Below, one piece after another: positions 53,778 through 64,000 of a stretch of 64,000 nucleotides of DNA (its first letter is position 1; every line of letters begins with the position of its first letter). The notes beneath the pieces were generated by a model that was not told the DNA's origin, ran no database searches, and worked only from the letters and a program-made list of their open reading frames with translations. The DNA lies in assembly GCA_033675265.1 (NCBI GenBank), contig JAUJYZ010000735.1, positions 62,001 through 126,000 of the forward strand. The letters run 5' to 3'. Origin of the DNA: Actinostola sp. cb2023 (lineage: Eukaryota; Cnidaria; Anthozoa; Actiniaria; Actinostolidae). Made by a program: the position numbers and the translations under genes.

Positions 53778-55734
53778 CTACGAAAAGAAAACCCTTGATT
53801 TAATTACAGTATGGACACTCGACCCGTGTTTTGATCACTAAGTGTATTTAAACTCAATGCTGCATTTGAGAGGCTATGTTGCAACAGAAAGTTCGGAAAA
53901 AAAAGTTCGAAAAACAAGTTCGAACAAAACTTGAAGTGTTCACGGTTCGAGTGTCCACACTGTAAACTAAATTCAAAAATAGGCAGTCTAGGACTGCATG
54001 TGGCTACTTTGTTAATAAAAATGGTCTATTGCACAGTGGTCTGACTTAAAAGTTGTAAAGTGTACTGAGATATGATTCTGAAAACCAGATTGAACCAGTT
54101 CTTTTTTTTTTTACACAATTTATATTTGTGGCTGAAAAGCCTTGCTGAAAGGAGCTTCAACAAAACGTATGTATGTGAACTACAATCTCACTATAAGTTT
54201 GGTATCCTTTAGGATGTCGGTGAAAACCATGCATATTAGTATCGGTTAGGGGCTAAACATGTCATGCTCATTTTAAACATTTCCGGTAGAGGTAGAAATG
54301 AGCATCCCCCAGGCAACCATGTTGGATGTTGGATCGAATCAGAGTTCAAACAAACTACCAATCCAATATCATCTAACAAGGTCTTCAAAGTGATTTAAGT
54401 TTTTGTCAATCCTGGTTAACTAGGCATTGACACGACTACAGTGCATGAAACAAATGAACTACATGTATTGTGCTAAAACACAAACACATCAAACTTTATT
54501 GCAACTGAAACTAACTTTCTAACTAAATTTGTGTACAGCTTGATTGTTATAACTGAAAGCTTTAGGTTAAAGACAGAGTTCTGGTATAAAAGGATACTAC
54601 TCCCCAAGGGCTACATTAATTCATTGTTCGTCACATATTCATGTACTGGTATATACTTTCATGTCATCACCTCATCTTCATCATTTGATTTTAATTCAAT
54701 GTTTGGATTGCAAAGAAGACCATGTAGAGATTAGTGAAATACCAATCACTTTCTCCTCAATTATGCAATCTTTCATCTCTTCAGTAAACATATCAAGGTC
54801 TTCAATTTGTGTTTATAATAATAATAATAATATAATAATACTTTATTTGTTATTGTTGCTGAGTTCTGAGTATGGTATATATGACCTTTCCTCTGGTGAC
54901 CTTTTCAATGTCATTTTCCTAATGCCGTCACCTTTGAAGCAAGGTTATCCATGGACTATTATTTTGTTTTTCCTCTGATTTGCTTATGACTTTCACTCTG
55001 ACATCATAAATAAGCAGGGATGAAATATCACATAACTTGTGTAGTCACTGAACTTTGGTTCATAGTTGAAGTCAAGTTGAATTGACTTGAATTTGCTTTA
55101 TGTAGTCCATTGTATTTGCATTAATTTCCTTTGTTTGGTAATTGTATAGTCCATTGTATTTGCATTAATTTCCTTTGTTTGGTAATTAGGTTTCCATGTT
55201 GTATCTGCACAGCTGTATGTCTTGTTTCAAGATCTTTTAGATCTTTTCTCAGTTTAGGAGAATAGCATAATACCTTGCTGGGAAGTGTCAGGTGCAGTTT
55301 GTCAATGTCAAAATAGCTTTTCTTTTCTTTGTTTATATCTTTACTTCAGAGAGCAGGTGTATGTATCCTGTGATTGTTAAATCTGTAGGAAAGAAAATGT
55401 TAATTAAATTGTTGAATAATAATTAATAACTAAATATGAGACATGGTGAATGTATGTGGGATGTGATAGTTGTTTCAGTGTTTGTCAGATGGACATACAA
55501 TGTACTTACCATTATTAGTAGATCACGGGGAAGCTTCAGAATGTTGTTTTGGTGTATATAGTCATGATGTTAACTGTGTAGGACAAAATGAAAGGTATGT
55601 TCCTATAATATTATATGCAGTCATTATAGGCATTACCCTACTGGAGTACTTAAGTATTTAAGTACTGGCATGACATATAATGTATTTATACCACAAATGA
55701 TTTCAATAAGTTTTGTTTTGCCTGATGAATTTGT
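53778..55734. other. region between exons and Helentron, no clear gene
   Basis: GTTCGAA-type repeats lie near 53895-53960, an AAT microsatellite at about 54818-54840, and a 45-bp tandem duplication (TAGTCCATTGTATTTGCATT units) at about 55103-55188. A palindrome AGTACTTAAGTATTTAAGTACT lies at about 55645-55666, some 70 bp beyond the Helentron stop and could be its 3' hairpin. A minus-strand reading near 54700-54800 ('EDLDMFTEEMKDCIIEEK') is protein-like but short and unidentified. Confidence 0.35.
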
Positions 55735-56338
55735 CTAAAAACAGTTTACCAAGGTGCAAATACCTTTGTGATCAGTGAAGTATGTTTCTAAAATAAGCAT
55801 CTTTATTTGTGCTTCTGGTAGATTAGTATATATATGATCAATACAAGTCTTGCTATCAGTAGTATAGTTAGATACTAGTTGTCTGTAGTTATGGTTTACA
55901 AAGAGATTATAAAGACCTGCTCTTTCTGTTTCATTAAACCAGTTGACATTGAAGTCACCAATAAAGATATTGTCACGTGATGATGGTTGTTGGTCCAAAA
56001 TATCACTTAATGCTACACATAGCTGTCTCAGTGGTACTCTAGGTGAGCGAGAATCTCATGACAATGATCTCAATCCCATTAGTATTACGGCAGTAAGGAT
56101 AGCCATGATAATAGTCAGTACGACTATACACTGCTGTACCTCCAAAGGGCCTTACATTACCAGTTGATGTACCATCATTTCTAAATAAACTATATCCATC
56201 AATACTATACATATCATCACTGTCTGAGTGACTGAATCTTGTTTCAGAGAATATACTGACATCAGTGCTTGAATAATTCAAGTCTCTACGTACATCTTCA
56301 ATGTGTTTATGCAAAGAACGTGCATTTAAAAAACACAG
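55735..56338 (-). pseudogene. Helentron AP-type endonuclease domain
   Basis: It follows the helicase directly. 'LCFLNARSLHKHIEDV' opens the fold (Asn), 'SIFSETRF' holds the catalytic Glu, 'IFIGDFNVNW' is the GDFN box, 'TCIDHIYTN' follows and 'FTDHKGI' is the terminal Asp-His box. The domain is therefore complete in motifs, but a frameshift near 56035-56045 separates the first part from the GDFN part. The stop is at 55735-55737. The endonuclease is related to those of non-LTR retrotransposons; its role in Helentron movement is not settled. Confidence 0.8.
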
Positions 56339-58243
56339 TTTAAAAGGTATTTCTTCAGCTCTGTAGACAGGTGATAAGCAAAGACTAAGTTTGCCTTCAG
56401 TTCTTAGACGGTTCATTTCTTGGTGTACATCATTACTAACAGCTATTTTGTTCTCACATAGATCAGTTATATATAAACCTTCTATAGTTGTTACTCTGCT
56501 TAGTCCTACATAGTGTATATGAGGTATTGCTCTTCTAGTATCAAAGTTAACAACAACTCTAGTCTCAGTATCACCTTGAGATCTGTGAATGGTTTTAGCA
56601 GCAGCAGGTCGTAGTGGAAACTGCTTTCTTACAACTTGTACTGTTCTATTTCTACCGACTGCAAACTGTATGGTTATTGGTTTGATAGGTGTCCATGTAG
56701 GTTCAATACCTTGGACATACAACTGTCTATTATCATGTCTGGTTTTCTCACCAACATCAGCATGGTCAAATTGGACCCATATTATACCAGACGGTCTGTC
56801 TGTCTGATGTACTTGTATGTGTTTAATCACATTACCAGCACCATTTGTCATACCATCATCTGTTCTTGTGTTAAGAGAGATTTCAGTTCTCTCTCCAACG
56901 GCAATATTTAGCATTGAATGCAACTGTTTCGTTTTCCTAGGATCACTAGGTATTTGCTTTATGATTTTATCCCTTAGTTCTTGAGACTCAGCACCTATGA
57001 CACTGTCATGTGCTTTAATACTATACTTAATACCTGATATAGCACGATGAGCTCTATCATTAAAATCATTGACCTTTGCATTCTGTATAAACAAGTGAGG
57101 AACATCTTTGGGATAGTGACAACTGTTGGGTTCTATTATTCGTTCTTTGAATTTCAAAATATCTTCAGTAGTATGCTTCCCTTCTCTTAGCCTGTTTAAC
57201 ATCTCAGCAAAAGTGTTTGCTTTCTCTTTGTCTCATTATTTCATGCAGTTCAAACATTTTAAAATGTTCTTGCCACATATTGGGAGCAAGAATACTATAA
57301 TCAGAGGTGCTCATATCTTTAAATATATAACCATCCATTACTGGTTGCAGTTGGAATAAATCACCAATAGCAATAATACTAACACCACCAAATGGTAGTG
57401 AACTACCTTTGATATCTTTGAGTCTATTGTTGATTTGTACATTAAACATAGTGTTACCAACCATGGATATCTCATCTATGAATATCAGTTTGACTCCACC
57501 AAGCTGACATCTTAAGGTATTCAGTCTACTTGAATCAAGGCGTTTGTAGTTCCTTAATGACTGACATGCAGGTATTGCAAGTCCACTATGTATTGTATTA
57601 CCTTTAATATTATATGCTGCTTTACCAGTAGGGGCTAGCATTAACACCTTAATCTCACTAAAGTTCATACCAGCTCTAGTGTTATAATACTTTAATGCTG
57701 CCTGATAGAGTGCTTTTGTAAGGTGTGATTTACCCACACCTGCTCCTCCACTAAGGAAACAATAGAATGGTTCATCAGATGTTTTTATTAGATGTAGTAC
57801 ATGATAGAAGAATTCCTTTTGTTCTTTATTCAACATTTGCACCATGTGTCTATATTCATCATCTTGTAATTCATTCAATATTAATGGCTCAGTGTTTGAA
57901 TCAACTGAAGGAATGCCAATGTCATCTGATAGGTTGTAGTTCTCATTGAAATCAGGATGTAAATCTGTATTACCTTCAGCCTGGTCTTGGTGTTCAACAC
58001 TCTGAGTACCAGGTGTTATAGAGTCATATGTTTCCTCCAATCTATTCATTTCATGTTGAATTTCATTAAAGTCTTCATTACAGACAGCATATTGTTTCAT
58101 TTGTTCATTGATCATATTGGATAGTAGTATACAGCGTTCTTGATATGAGGAGCAGAAACCAATTAAATCGGTTTGTTCATTTCTCCATGGAGTGAAAAGC
58201 ATAATCAGCTCACGGTAGTGCTTCTCAGGTTCAGCTTCCTTAT
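56339..58243 (-). pseudogene. Helentron PIF1-type helicase domain
   Basis: SF1B helicase. 58243-57204 has 'FLSGGAGVGKSHLTKAL' (Walker A), 'APTGKAAYNIKGNTIHS' (motif Ia), 'LIFIDEISMV' (Walker B), 'IAIGDLFQLQPV' (motif III) and 'ELHEIMRQ' (motif IV region). After a one-base frameshift near 57215-57225 the rest (57202-56339) has 'FPLRPAAAKTIHRSQGDT' (motif V) and 'IHYVGLSRVT' (motif VI). The helicase is expected to unwind the donor strand for rolling-circle transfer. The ATG-like start at 58256 lies in the MITE end, so the real frame comes from the Rep region upstream. Confidence 0.85.
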
Positions 58244-58793
58244 TCTCGGTTTTCACGTGACGTCATCAAAAAGCTAAAATCCAAACTATTCACCTCACAA
58301 AACTGTTTGTTGGATATCTTGTTTATGTCGTTATAAGAAAAGTCTTACCAAAATAATTTGGTAATTTAAATGTTTTGTTTTCGATTTATTGCGAGTCAAA
58401 TTCTGTCACGCAATACTGTCACGCGCATTTCAAAGCCGTAGAAATAGGAAAATTCGTTTGAAATTATACGATTTTAACTTAGTAGATGATCGGTAACTTT
58501 ATTTTGATGAACATAGATGTTTAAAAATTGAAATGTTTGCAATATAAACATGATTTTCAGTCTTCGTGACTTGGCCGCCATGTTGGTGTCCCTCGATGGG
58601 ACACCAAGATGGCGGACCCATACATTTTAACTAAATTATGAGCATAAGCAATCGCTCATATCTTCGTATCTAAAACTTCTTTTAACTAAGCCTTCGGTTG
58701 AGATATGTGGTTTTGGCTGCTCTTTCGGCCTATGGAGGTTTTGTTCTATATAAGTCATGGAAAAAGTTTCAATGACGTAGCTGAAAGCCGAGA
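58244..58793. mobile_element. MITE with CTCGGTTTTCACGTGACGTC ends
   Basis: CTCGGTTTTCACGTGACGTC at about 58246 is inverted as GACGTAGCTGAAAGCCGAG near 58774-58792. The centre carries a strong hairpin (GCCGCCATGTTGGTGTCCC with GGGACACCAAGATGGCGG, about 58571-58616). The flanking duplication is AT or ATT. Removing it with one AT leaves the Helentron frame open between the Rep C-terminal part and the helicase. No coding potential. Confidence 0.7.
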
Positions 58794-58796
58794 ATT

Positions 58797-60262
58797 GAAC
58801 CAAACACTTCTTATTACTCTAGCTTTAGTTCTTTTCTTAGTCTTACTAGAAGGCTCTTTGATACAAAGATTATCATCATCATCATCATTTCGATCGATCA
58901 TCATCTATAGATGTCTCATATGGGAGATTATCAGTATCTAATTCATTTGATTTTTTACATATGGTGTCCCACATGAATCATACCATGCAGCCCAGTCTGC
59001 AAGTGTCAAGTGTTCAAGTTTTGCTGGACGCTTACAATATCTTTTTAATAAACCACTAGTGTAGATTTCTTCACAATCATCTTCCATATCTTTAATATCA
59101 CTGATTGGTTTTAAAAGCTCCACTCTCTCTTCAGGAGGTGAAGTGTTTATAAATATAACTTGTCGAGATGCTTTTCTCATTGGAAGTTGTAAAACAATGT
59201 ACACAGCTTCTTGAGCACTTATTTCAACGTTATTCAAAAATTTACTGCCAATGTCTCTCACTTGCTGTTTTATACCAGAATTTCCTTTCCTTGCTTCATT
59301 ACAAGCTTCTCTTAAAAGTTCACTCATTCCTTTTTGAGCCTTAGAGATATAATTGACTATGTATACAGTACATGCATACACATCTAATACAAACTGGATG
59401 TCCATATTGGCTCTCCATGCACTAAGACAAGAAGGATTGTAATTGTTTATCCTCAATTCATTTGGATTTCGTTTTAAAAACACTGTAGGTGTGTTAAGCG
59501 ATGAACTTATAGCCAGTAAATAGTTCTCTTCTGTGACATTCAGATCAAGCAGTAACTGATCAAAGGAAATATCTTCACCTTCTATCATATCATCTAGATG
59601 CTTTTTGATTGATTTCCATGCATCTTTGTGCATTTTTATTTCACTTTGAGGCATATCGGTGTCTAGAGGATACAATATTTATGTTTGTCTCATGGGAGGC
59701 TGTGGATAATTGAATCGACACTCCCTTTTTGTATTCTTGCGACAAGTATGAGAATGTCTGTGTATTTGTCTATTGACTAGTTTAAGTAGTTCAGGGTTGT
59801 CTATTGGTTTTTGACAAGTAATTATCTTATCGATATATGATGTCACATCTGCATCACTGTCTATTTTAAATTGTGGTGCATCTTCGAGCCATATCAGCAT
59901 GTGAATATGAGGCGAACCCCTTTGTTGGTATTCTACTCTGTAAAACCAGTCAGCAATCTTTCCTAGTGGTGCAGCTTCACTTAAGAGAAAGTTACTGAGA
60001 AACCGACTAACTTGATAGTCAAAATGTCTAGCACAAGTTACAGGATCACTTTGGATCAATCTACACTTTTCTTCCCAGTTTAAGTTCTCTAGTTCATCAT
60101 CAGTATATTGCTTATGATCAACAAGTTGACCAAGTATTCTTAATAGATGTATCCATTGTGTTTCTGCTGCTGAGAAACTACAAAATAGTGAAGCTGGACC
60201 TAACTGTCTTATCATTGCAAAAAGGTCTTTCTTTGCTTTTTCAAAGTATGGAGGTGATCCTC
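58797..60262 (-). pseudogene. Helentron HUH Rep domain
   Basis: 60262-59679 carries the Helitron-like N domain: 'MIRQLGPASLFCSFSAAETQ', then the HUH metal site in 'QQRGSPHIHMLIWLED'. A TAA at 59679-59681 breaks the frame. 59675-58941 contains 'DVYACTVYIVNYISKAQKG', the tyrosine-bearing helix that performs strand cleavage. A lost A in the run at 58950-58955 (plus-strand T-run) and instability in a GAT microsatellite near 58870-58890 shift the frame before 'KEPSSKTKKRTKARVIRSVW' and the MITE. The Rep nicks DNA and starts rolling-circle transposition. Confidence 0.85.
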
Positions 60263-60266
60263 TTAA

Positions 60267-62634
60267 GAGAGGATATCAGTAAGAATCGAGATTCGCCGGT
60301 CAACTAAAAAAAATCGAATTTAATTTTCTTTCGCCATATCACTCTTATCGATGACCTCTTTTAGGGAAAAATACTAAAAAGTTCCAGCGATTTTTATTTT
60401 AGGAGAAATTTGCAGTTTTCAAAAACCCGCCTGATGACTGAACATTTTCGGCTAAATTATAAGGCAACTTGGAACAGTCGGTATGTGTTCACCTCTAGCA
60501 CTACAATAACGATATTCGGCATACTTAATAAACGTTTCTTGATCTTTTCTACTGTAGTATTTATTTTTGTGTAACTTTTGTAGTTATTTTTCAAATATGG
60601 TTTTAAAAAGGTGTACTGAGCGCCATGAACGGAACGTTGAAATATAGGCAATGTTTGAGGTACGAAAACGGAATCTGGTACCTAATTCTTTGAGGAAAAC
60701 GCCATGCCCCAGGAAAGTTTCACCTTTGCTCTTTCAGTTTAGAAAGTTTCAACTTTGAGAATTCAATGTAGCATTTTTGAGAAATAAAAATATTATGCTT
60801 GGGACTGCCAAAATTAGCATTAATTTCGACCTATCGCCGTCATTTTTGTCGTCCAAACACAAAACGTAATGCCGAAACACGACTATCTTTCACTTTCAGT
60901 TGATTGCTGCTGATGGAAAACAATCTTCGAGTCAATAGGAATGCCTTTCAACAATGAATCGTAAATAACTCTCGCCAAAAGTTAAAATTAGCATAGATTG
61001 TCAATCAGATAATAGCATCTCACAGAAAAATTTACGAATTTTGTCTAAACGACATTTATACGAAATTCCACCCTTTCAAGCAAGTATGAATTCTGTTTTG
61101 TTTTATATTTTATGATTAAAACTATTATTTCATGCCGCAAAAAAAGTATTCGAAGGGCAGTAGCGTGACTTGCAGCAGTTACATTGCGTTACATAATTGG
61201 CTTGTCAACAAAGTGGAGCATCCAGTCAAAATATCCAAACTCTTCATGAATAAGCGCCAGTTTTAAGTATAAATCAGCTTAATTGTTTGTAAATCTTATT
61301 TGGAGCAAATTCTAAGCATTTCCAGTGAAGAACCATATTTTCGGAAACGGCCAATACTACAGTGTTTATTTGACCAATGAATATGCTAATTTTCACTGAA
61401 ATAGCTATTGTTGAAAATCATTCCTATTAACTCCAAGATTGTTATCTGTTGGCAGCGATCAACTAACAGTGCAAGATAGTCGTGTTTTGGCATTAAGTTT
61501 TGTGTTTTAACGACAAAAATGTCCGCGAAAGGCCGAAATTAATGCTAATTTTGGCAGTCCCAAGCATAATAGTTTTATTTCTCAAAAATGCTAAATTGAA
61601 TTCTCAAAGTTGAAACTTTCTAAACTGAAAGAGCGAAGGTGAAGCTTTCCTGGGGCATGGCGTTTTCCTCAAAGAATTAGGTACCAGAATCCGTTTTCGT
61701 ACCTCAAACATTGCCTATATTTCAACGTTCCGTTCATGGCGCTCAGTACACCTTTTTAAAACCAAATTTGAAAAATAACTACAAAAGTTAAAAAAAAAAA
61801 AATACTACAGTAGAAAAGACCAAGAAACGTTTATTAAGTATGCCGAATGTCGTTGTTGTAGTGATATAGATTAACACACACCGACTGTTCAAAGTTGCCT
61901 TATAATTTAGCCGAAAATTTTCAGTCATCAGGCGGGTTTTTAAAAACTGCAAATTTCTCCTAAAATAAAAATTGCTGGAACTTTTTAGTATTTTTCCCTA
62001 AAAGAGGTCATCGAAAGGAATGATATGGCGAAAGAAAATTAAATTCGATTTTTTTTTAGTTGACCGGCGAATCCAGGAGCCCATAAGTAGGAGCCTCCAT
62101 CTGGGATGTATTTGTGAGACGACCTGTGACCGGATCAGGCTATTTTTAGAACACCAGTTTTGCCGCGAAATTTTAACACCAGGGATTTTTTATTTCGGCT
62201 TTGTTACGGAATTTCTAGCTTTTGGCTTGGTAGGTTTACTATTTGATGTTTTTTTAGTTCCTTGAGAAACAGAACACGAACTTTAAGACTCTTGGTCACT
62301 TTCCGATGAAGTACTAAACTCTGCAAAAGAGTCATTGTAACTATCACTATCATTTTCGCTCTCTTCACTTTCAGTTTCTTCAATTTCAACAATTTCTTCG
62401 TCCGCCACTTTGTTCATATATCACAAATAAACACAAATCATCTACCTCATTGATGCTGATTGGCTCTGTTTAATTCCCATGGGGGATTCCTATTGATTGA
62501 TGATTAGTTCGGGGGAAAAGGTGTTCTAAAAATAGCCTGATCCGGTCACAGGTCGTCTCACAAACCCAGTACGGTAGATGGAGGCTGCTACTTATGGGCT
62601 CCTGGCGAATCTCATTCCTTACTGATATCCTCTC
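60267..62634. mobile_element. TTAA-flanked long foldback (GAGAGGATATCAGTAAG ends)
   Basis: TTAA at 60263-60266 and 62635-62638 flanks inverted ends GAGAGGATATCAGTAAG. Arms of about 750 bp (60267 to about 61020, and about 61355 to 62634) match with some divergence around a loop of about 330 bp. Without the nested element (62074-62603 plus one 8-bp target copy) the original size is 1,830 bp. It inserted in the Helentron between its N-terminal region and the HUH domain. Removing it with one TTAA reopens the frame exactly. No protein was recognised inside. Confidence 0.85.
62074..62603. mobile_element. hAT-like element nested in the TTAA foldback
   Basis: Inverted ends AGGAGCCCATAAGTAG with arms matching for about 80 bp (GACGACCTGTGACCGGATCA in both). 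The 8-bp target duplication GGCGAATC (62066-62073 and 62604-62611) fits hAT. On the minus strand about 62419-62285 encodes a short acidic Ser/Glu-rich peptide starting at an ATG and ending at TAA, possibly the N-terminal exon of a lost transposase. Confidence 0.75.
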
Positions 62635-62638
62635 TTAA

Positions 62639-64000
62639 TGCTCTAAGGAATTTAAATCCCTCATCATGACGGATTAAGCTGTCTAATGTTCCTTGTTGTT
62701 TTAAGTGCCCTGCATTTAGGGTTCTGCTATTGCCCTTGCATTTTCTTAGCGCAATTTGTGATTTCCCTAAAAGGATTTTCATTTGTAACTTTTTGGTTTT
62801 ATAGAATATATTTTCAACACACATAGCTGCTCTTCTATCTGACCGTCTGAGTTCAGATTTACAAATATCACTATAGTGGACTTTAACCATGCGTTCTTTA
62901 ATTTCTGGTCTTTTCTGACCAAGAAATATTCCAGGATATGCTAATTCTTCAGAATATTTATCTCTGAATACACTCAATGGTCTATTGCCCTCAGCTGGTG
63001 CAACATTGAGAATACTTTGCCGTTCATTGTCTTCTAAAAAGTCAGTTGGTGTTAGCATAGTGTCAGTAACTCCTGCAGGAATTTCTGCTTCAACTTCACT
63101 CCAGTCATCGTCATTATCTGGTTTTTGGCCATCTTCATTGTTAGAACTTTGTTCATCTGTGACTGATTCTTGATCAGATACATTGTTACTTTCATGTTGT
63201 GAAATTTGTTCATTATAATTATTAATCCAGTCTTGGTTCAACACAATACCTTCATCTTTATAAAGACTACTATTACTCATGAACCATTGTGCAGCTTCAA
63301 CAACTTTATGAGGTCTTACATTTAATGACATTGCAGAACTCTTGTACTGTAACTTTCTTTTCAAATTCACTTTGATTGTACCAGCCTCACTGGGTAACCG
63401 TGGTAACATGCTCACTGTATTAGTTACATCTGCAGGTACATTGACAATATTACCATGAATTTTGAGTTACCTTCCCCTTGGAGCTTGCATTAATTTTAGA
63501 AAAGCAATTCTTGGAGCTAACAATCTACACTCTAATTCATTGAGATCAAAGAATGCTGGTTTTTGTGGGAATGCCATACCATTTACAATAGCACATGGTG
63601 GAACTCTGTTTTTAACCAAGTGATTATAGCATGTTTTACAAACCCATTCAATGTTATCAACACTTGTCTTATTACAGAGATACTTGTCAATATCAGGGTT
63701 AGACTTTCTAAGTCTATCAGCATTAACTACACTATGTTTATACCATAACTGATCACAGGAAGTACAAATGTACAGTGGACCTGAAGATATTGTATCGTGA
63801 AACTTTGAAATCCAAAATTGGATATTACTTTTGGGCTTTGCTCTATAACTTTTCACATATGCATTATTTTTGGCCTTTTCTTCGACAGATGCCTTAGATA
63901 CTCTATAGTTTTTCATGTAGGCATTATGTTCTGCCTTTTCTTCTACAGATGTCTTAGATGCTCTATAGTTTTTCTTGTATGCATTATGTTTTGCCTTTTC
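62639..64000 (-). pseudogene. Helentron N-terminal Cys-rich (DUF6570-like) region
   Basis: At the window end are three imperfect repeats of about 22 residues ('NAYMKNYRVSKASVEEKA' type, about 63825-64000). Next come 'LYICTSCDQLWYKHSV' and 'WVCKTCYNHLVKNRVPPCAI', paired CxxC zinc sites like those of the DUF6570 region in Helitron-type proteins. A TAA at 63467-63469 (consistent with CAA to TAA) interrupts the frame, which continues in phase from 63466: 'MLPRLPSEAGTIKVNLKRK', an acidic linker with 'SNNEDGQKPDNDDDWSEVEAE', 'AYPGIFLGQKRPE' and 'HDEGFKFLRAL' up to the TTAA insertion at 62638. The 5' end is outside the window. Confidence 0.75.

Larger units (their letters stand above)
55735..64000 (-). 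mobile_element. Helentron (Helitron2-type) rolling-circle transposon
   Basis: On the minus strand, reading from the window end downwards: Cys-rich DUF6570-like region, HUH Rep, PIF1-type helicase and an AP-type endonuclease fused behind the helicase. The endonuclease separates Helentrons from canonical Helitrons. The 5' end lies beyond 64000. Coding is interrupted by two independent insertions (58244-58793; 60267-62634 with a nested one) and by several point lesions. Each insertion can be removed to leave an open frame across the junction, so the element was coding-competent when they arrived. Confidence 0.85.

Noticed and set aside
62020..62265. 81-codon plus-strand ORF
   Set aside because: It crosses the boundary between the TTAA foldback and the nested hAT-like element, so it cannot be an ancestral gene.

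Overview
The window looks like a repeat-dense piece of an animal nuclear genome. It is AT-rich, has spliceosomal GT-AG introns, and carries no bacterial-type operons. The transposon mix (Penelope-like, BEL/Pao, L1/Tx1-type LINE, DIRS, Helentron, many TTAA-flanked foldback elements, and multi-exon transposase-like genes whose 'GGDGAPFG' and 'MEGREAKH' motifs I associate with cnidarians) suggests a marine invertebrate, most likely an anthozoan cnidarian. The species is an inference. No intact conserved host housekeeping gene was recognised. Almost every coding stretch is a transposable element (TE) or a decayed copy of one.

Layout. 1-2.1 kb: a tRNA-derived SINE and small foldbacks. 2.1-3.8 kb: decayed CACTA-like transposase gene (minus). 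4.0-4.4 kb: broken first exon of an unidentified gene. 5.5-6.85 kb: FLYWCH zinc-finger fragment split by a hAT-like element. 7.27-7.97 kb: TTAA element. 8.3-10.2 kb: decayed unidentified gene with a TTAA element in an intron. 10.8-13.8 kb: LINE fragment split by a 2.2 kb palindrome. 14.1-15.4 kb: BEL/Pao 5' remnant. 15.9-21.7 kb: decayed 'GGDGAPFG/MEGREAKH' gene (copy 2) carrying a TTAA palindrome and a three-layer nest of inverted-repeat elements. 22.1-23.5 kb: Penelope-like fragment with its own small element, then a DIRS RNase H fragment. 25.2-33.6 kb: BEL/Pao relic split by a 5.46 kb LINE (17-bp target duplication) and by a TTAA element.

34.4-42.7 kb: the better-preserved copy 1 of the 'GGDGAPFG/MEGREAKH' gene, split by a 2.13 kb solo LTR, facing a convergent intact 245-253 aa ORF of unknown function. 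43.4-46.1 kb: a second, divergent transposase-like family with a C2H2-type finger. 47.0-50.6 kb: a five-exon DDE integrase-core gene with one frameshifting lesion. 50.6-50.9 kb: Penelope-like 3' end with a hammerhead-like motif. 51.1-53.8 kb: a minus-strand exon, possible further exons and G-rich minisatellites. 55.7-64.0 kb: a minus-strand Helentron (zinc-finger/DUF6570-like region, HUH Rep, PIF1 helicase, AP-type endonuclease), split by a MITE and by a TTAA foldback that itself holds a hAT-like element.

The insertions give a relative history: removing an insert together with one copy of its target duplication reopens the host reading frame in the Helentron (twice), the BEL gag, the Penelope element, the FLYWCH finger and copy 1 of the unnamed family. 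At least five elements with unrelated termini use TTAA targets. The strongest candidate for an under-described system is the 'GGDGAPFG/MEGREAKH' transposase-like family with its convergent companion ORF, a flank of which is shared with a TTAA-type non-autonomous element at 7.3-8.0 kb.
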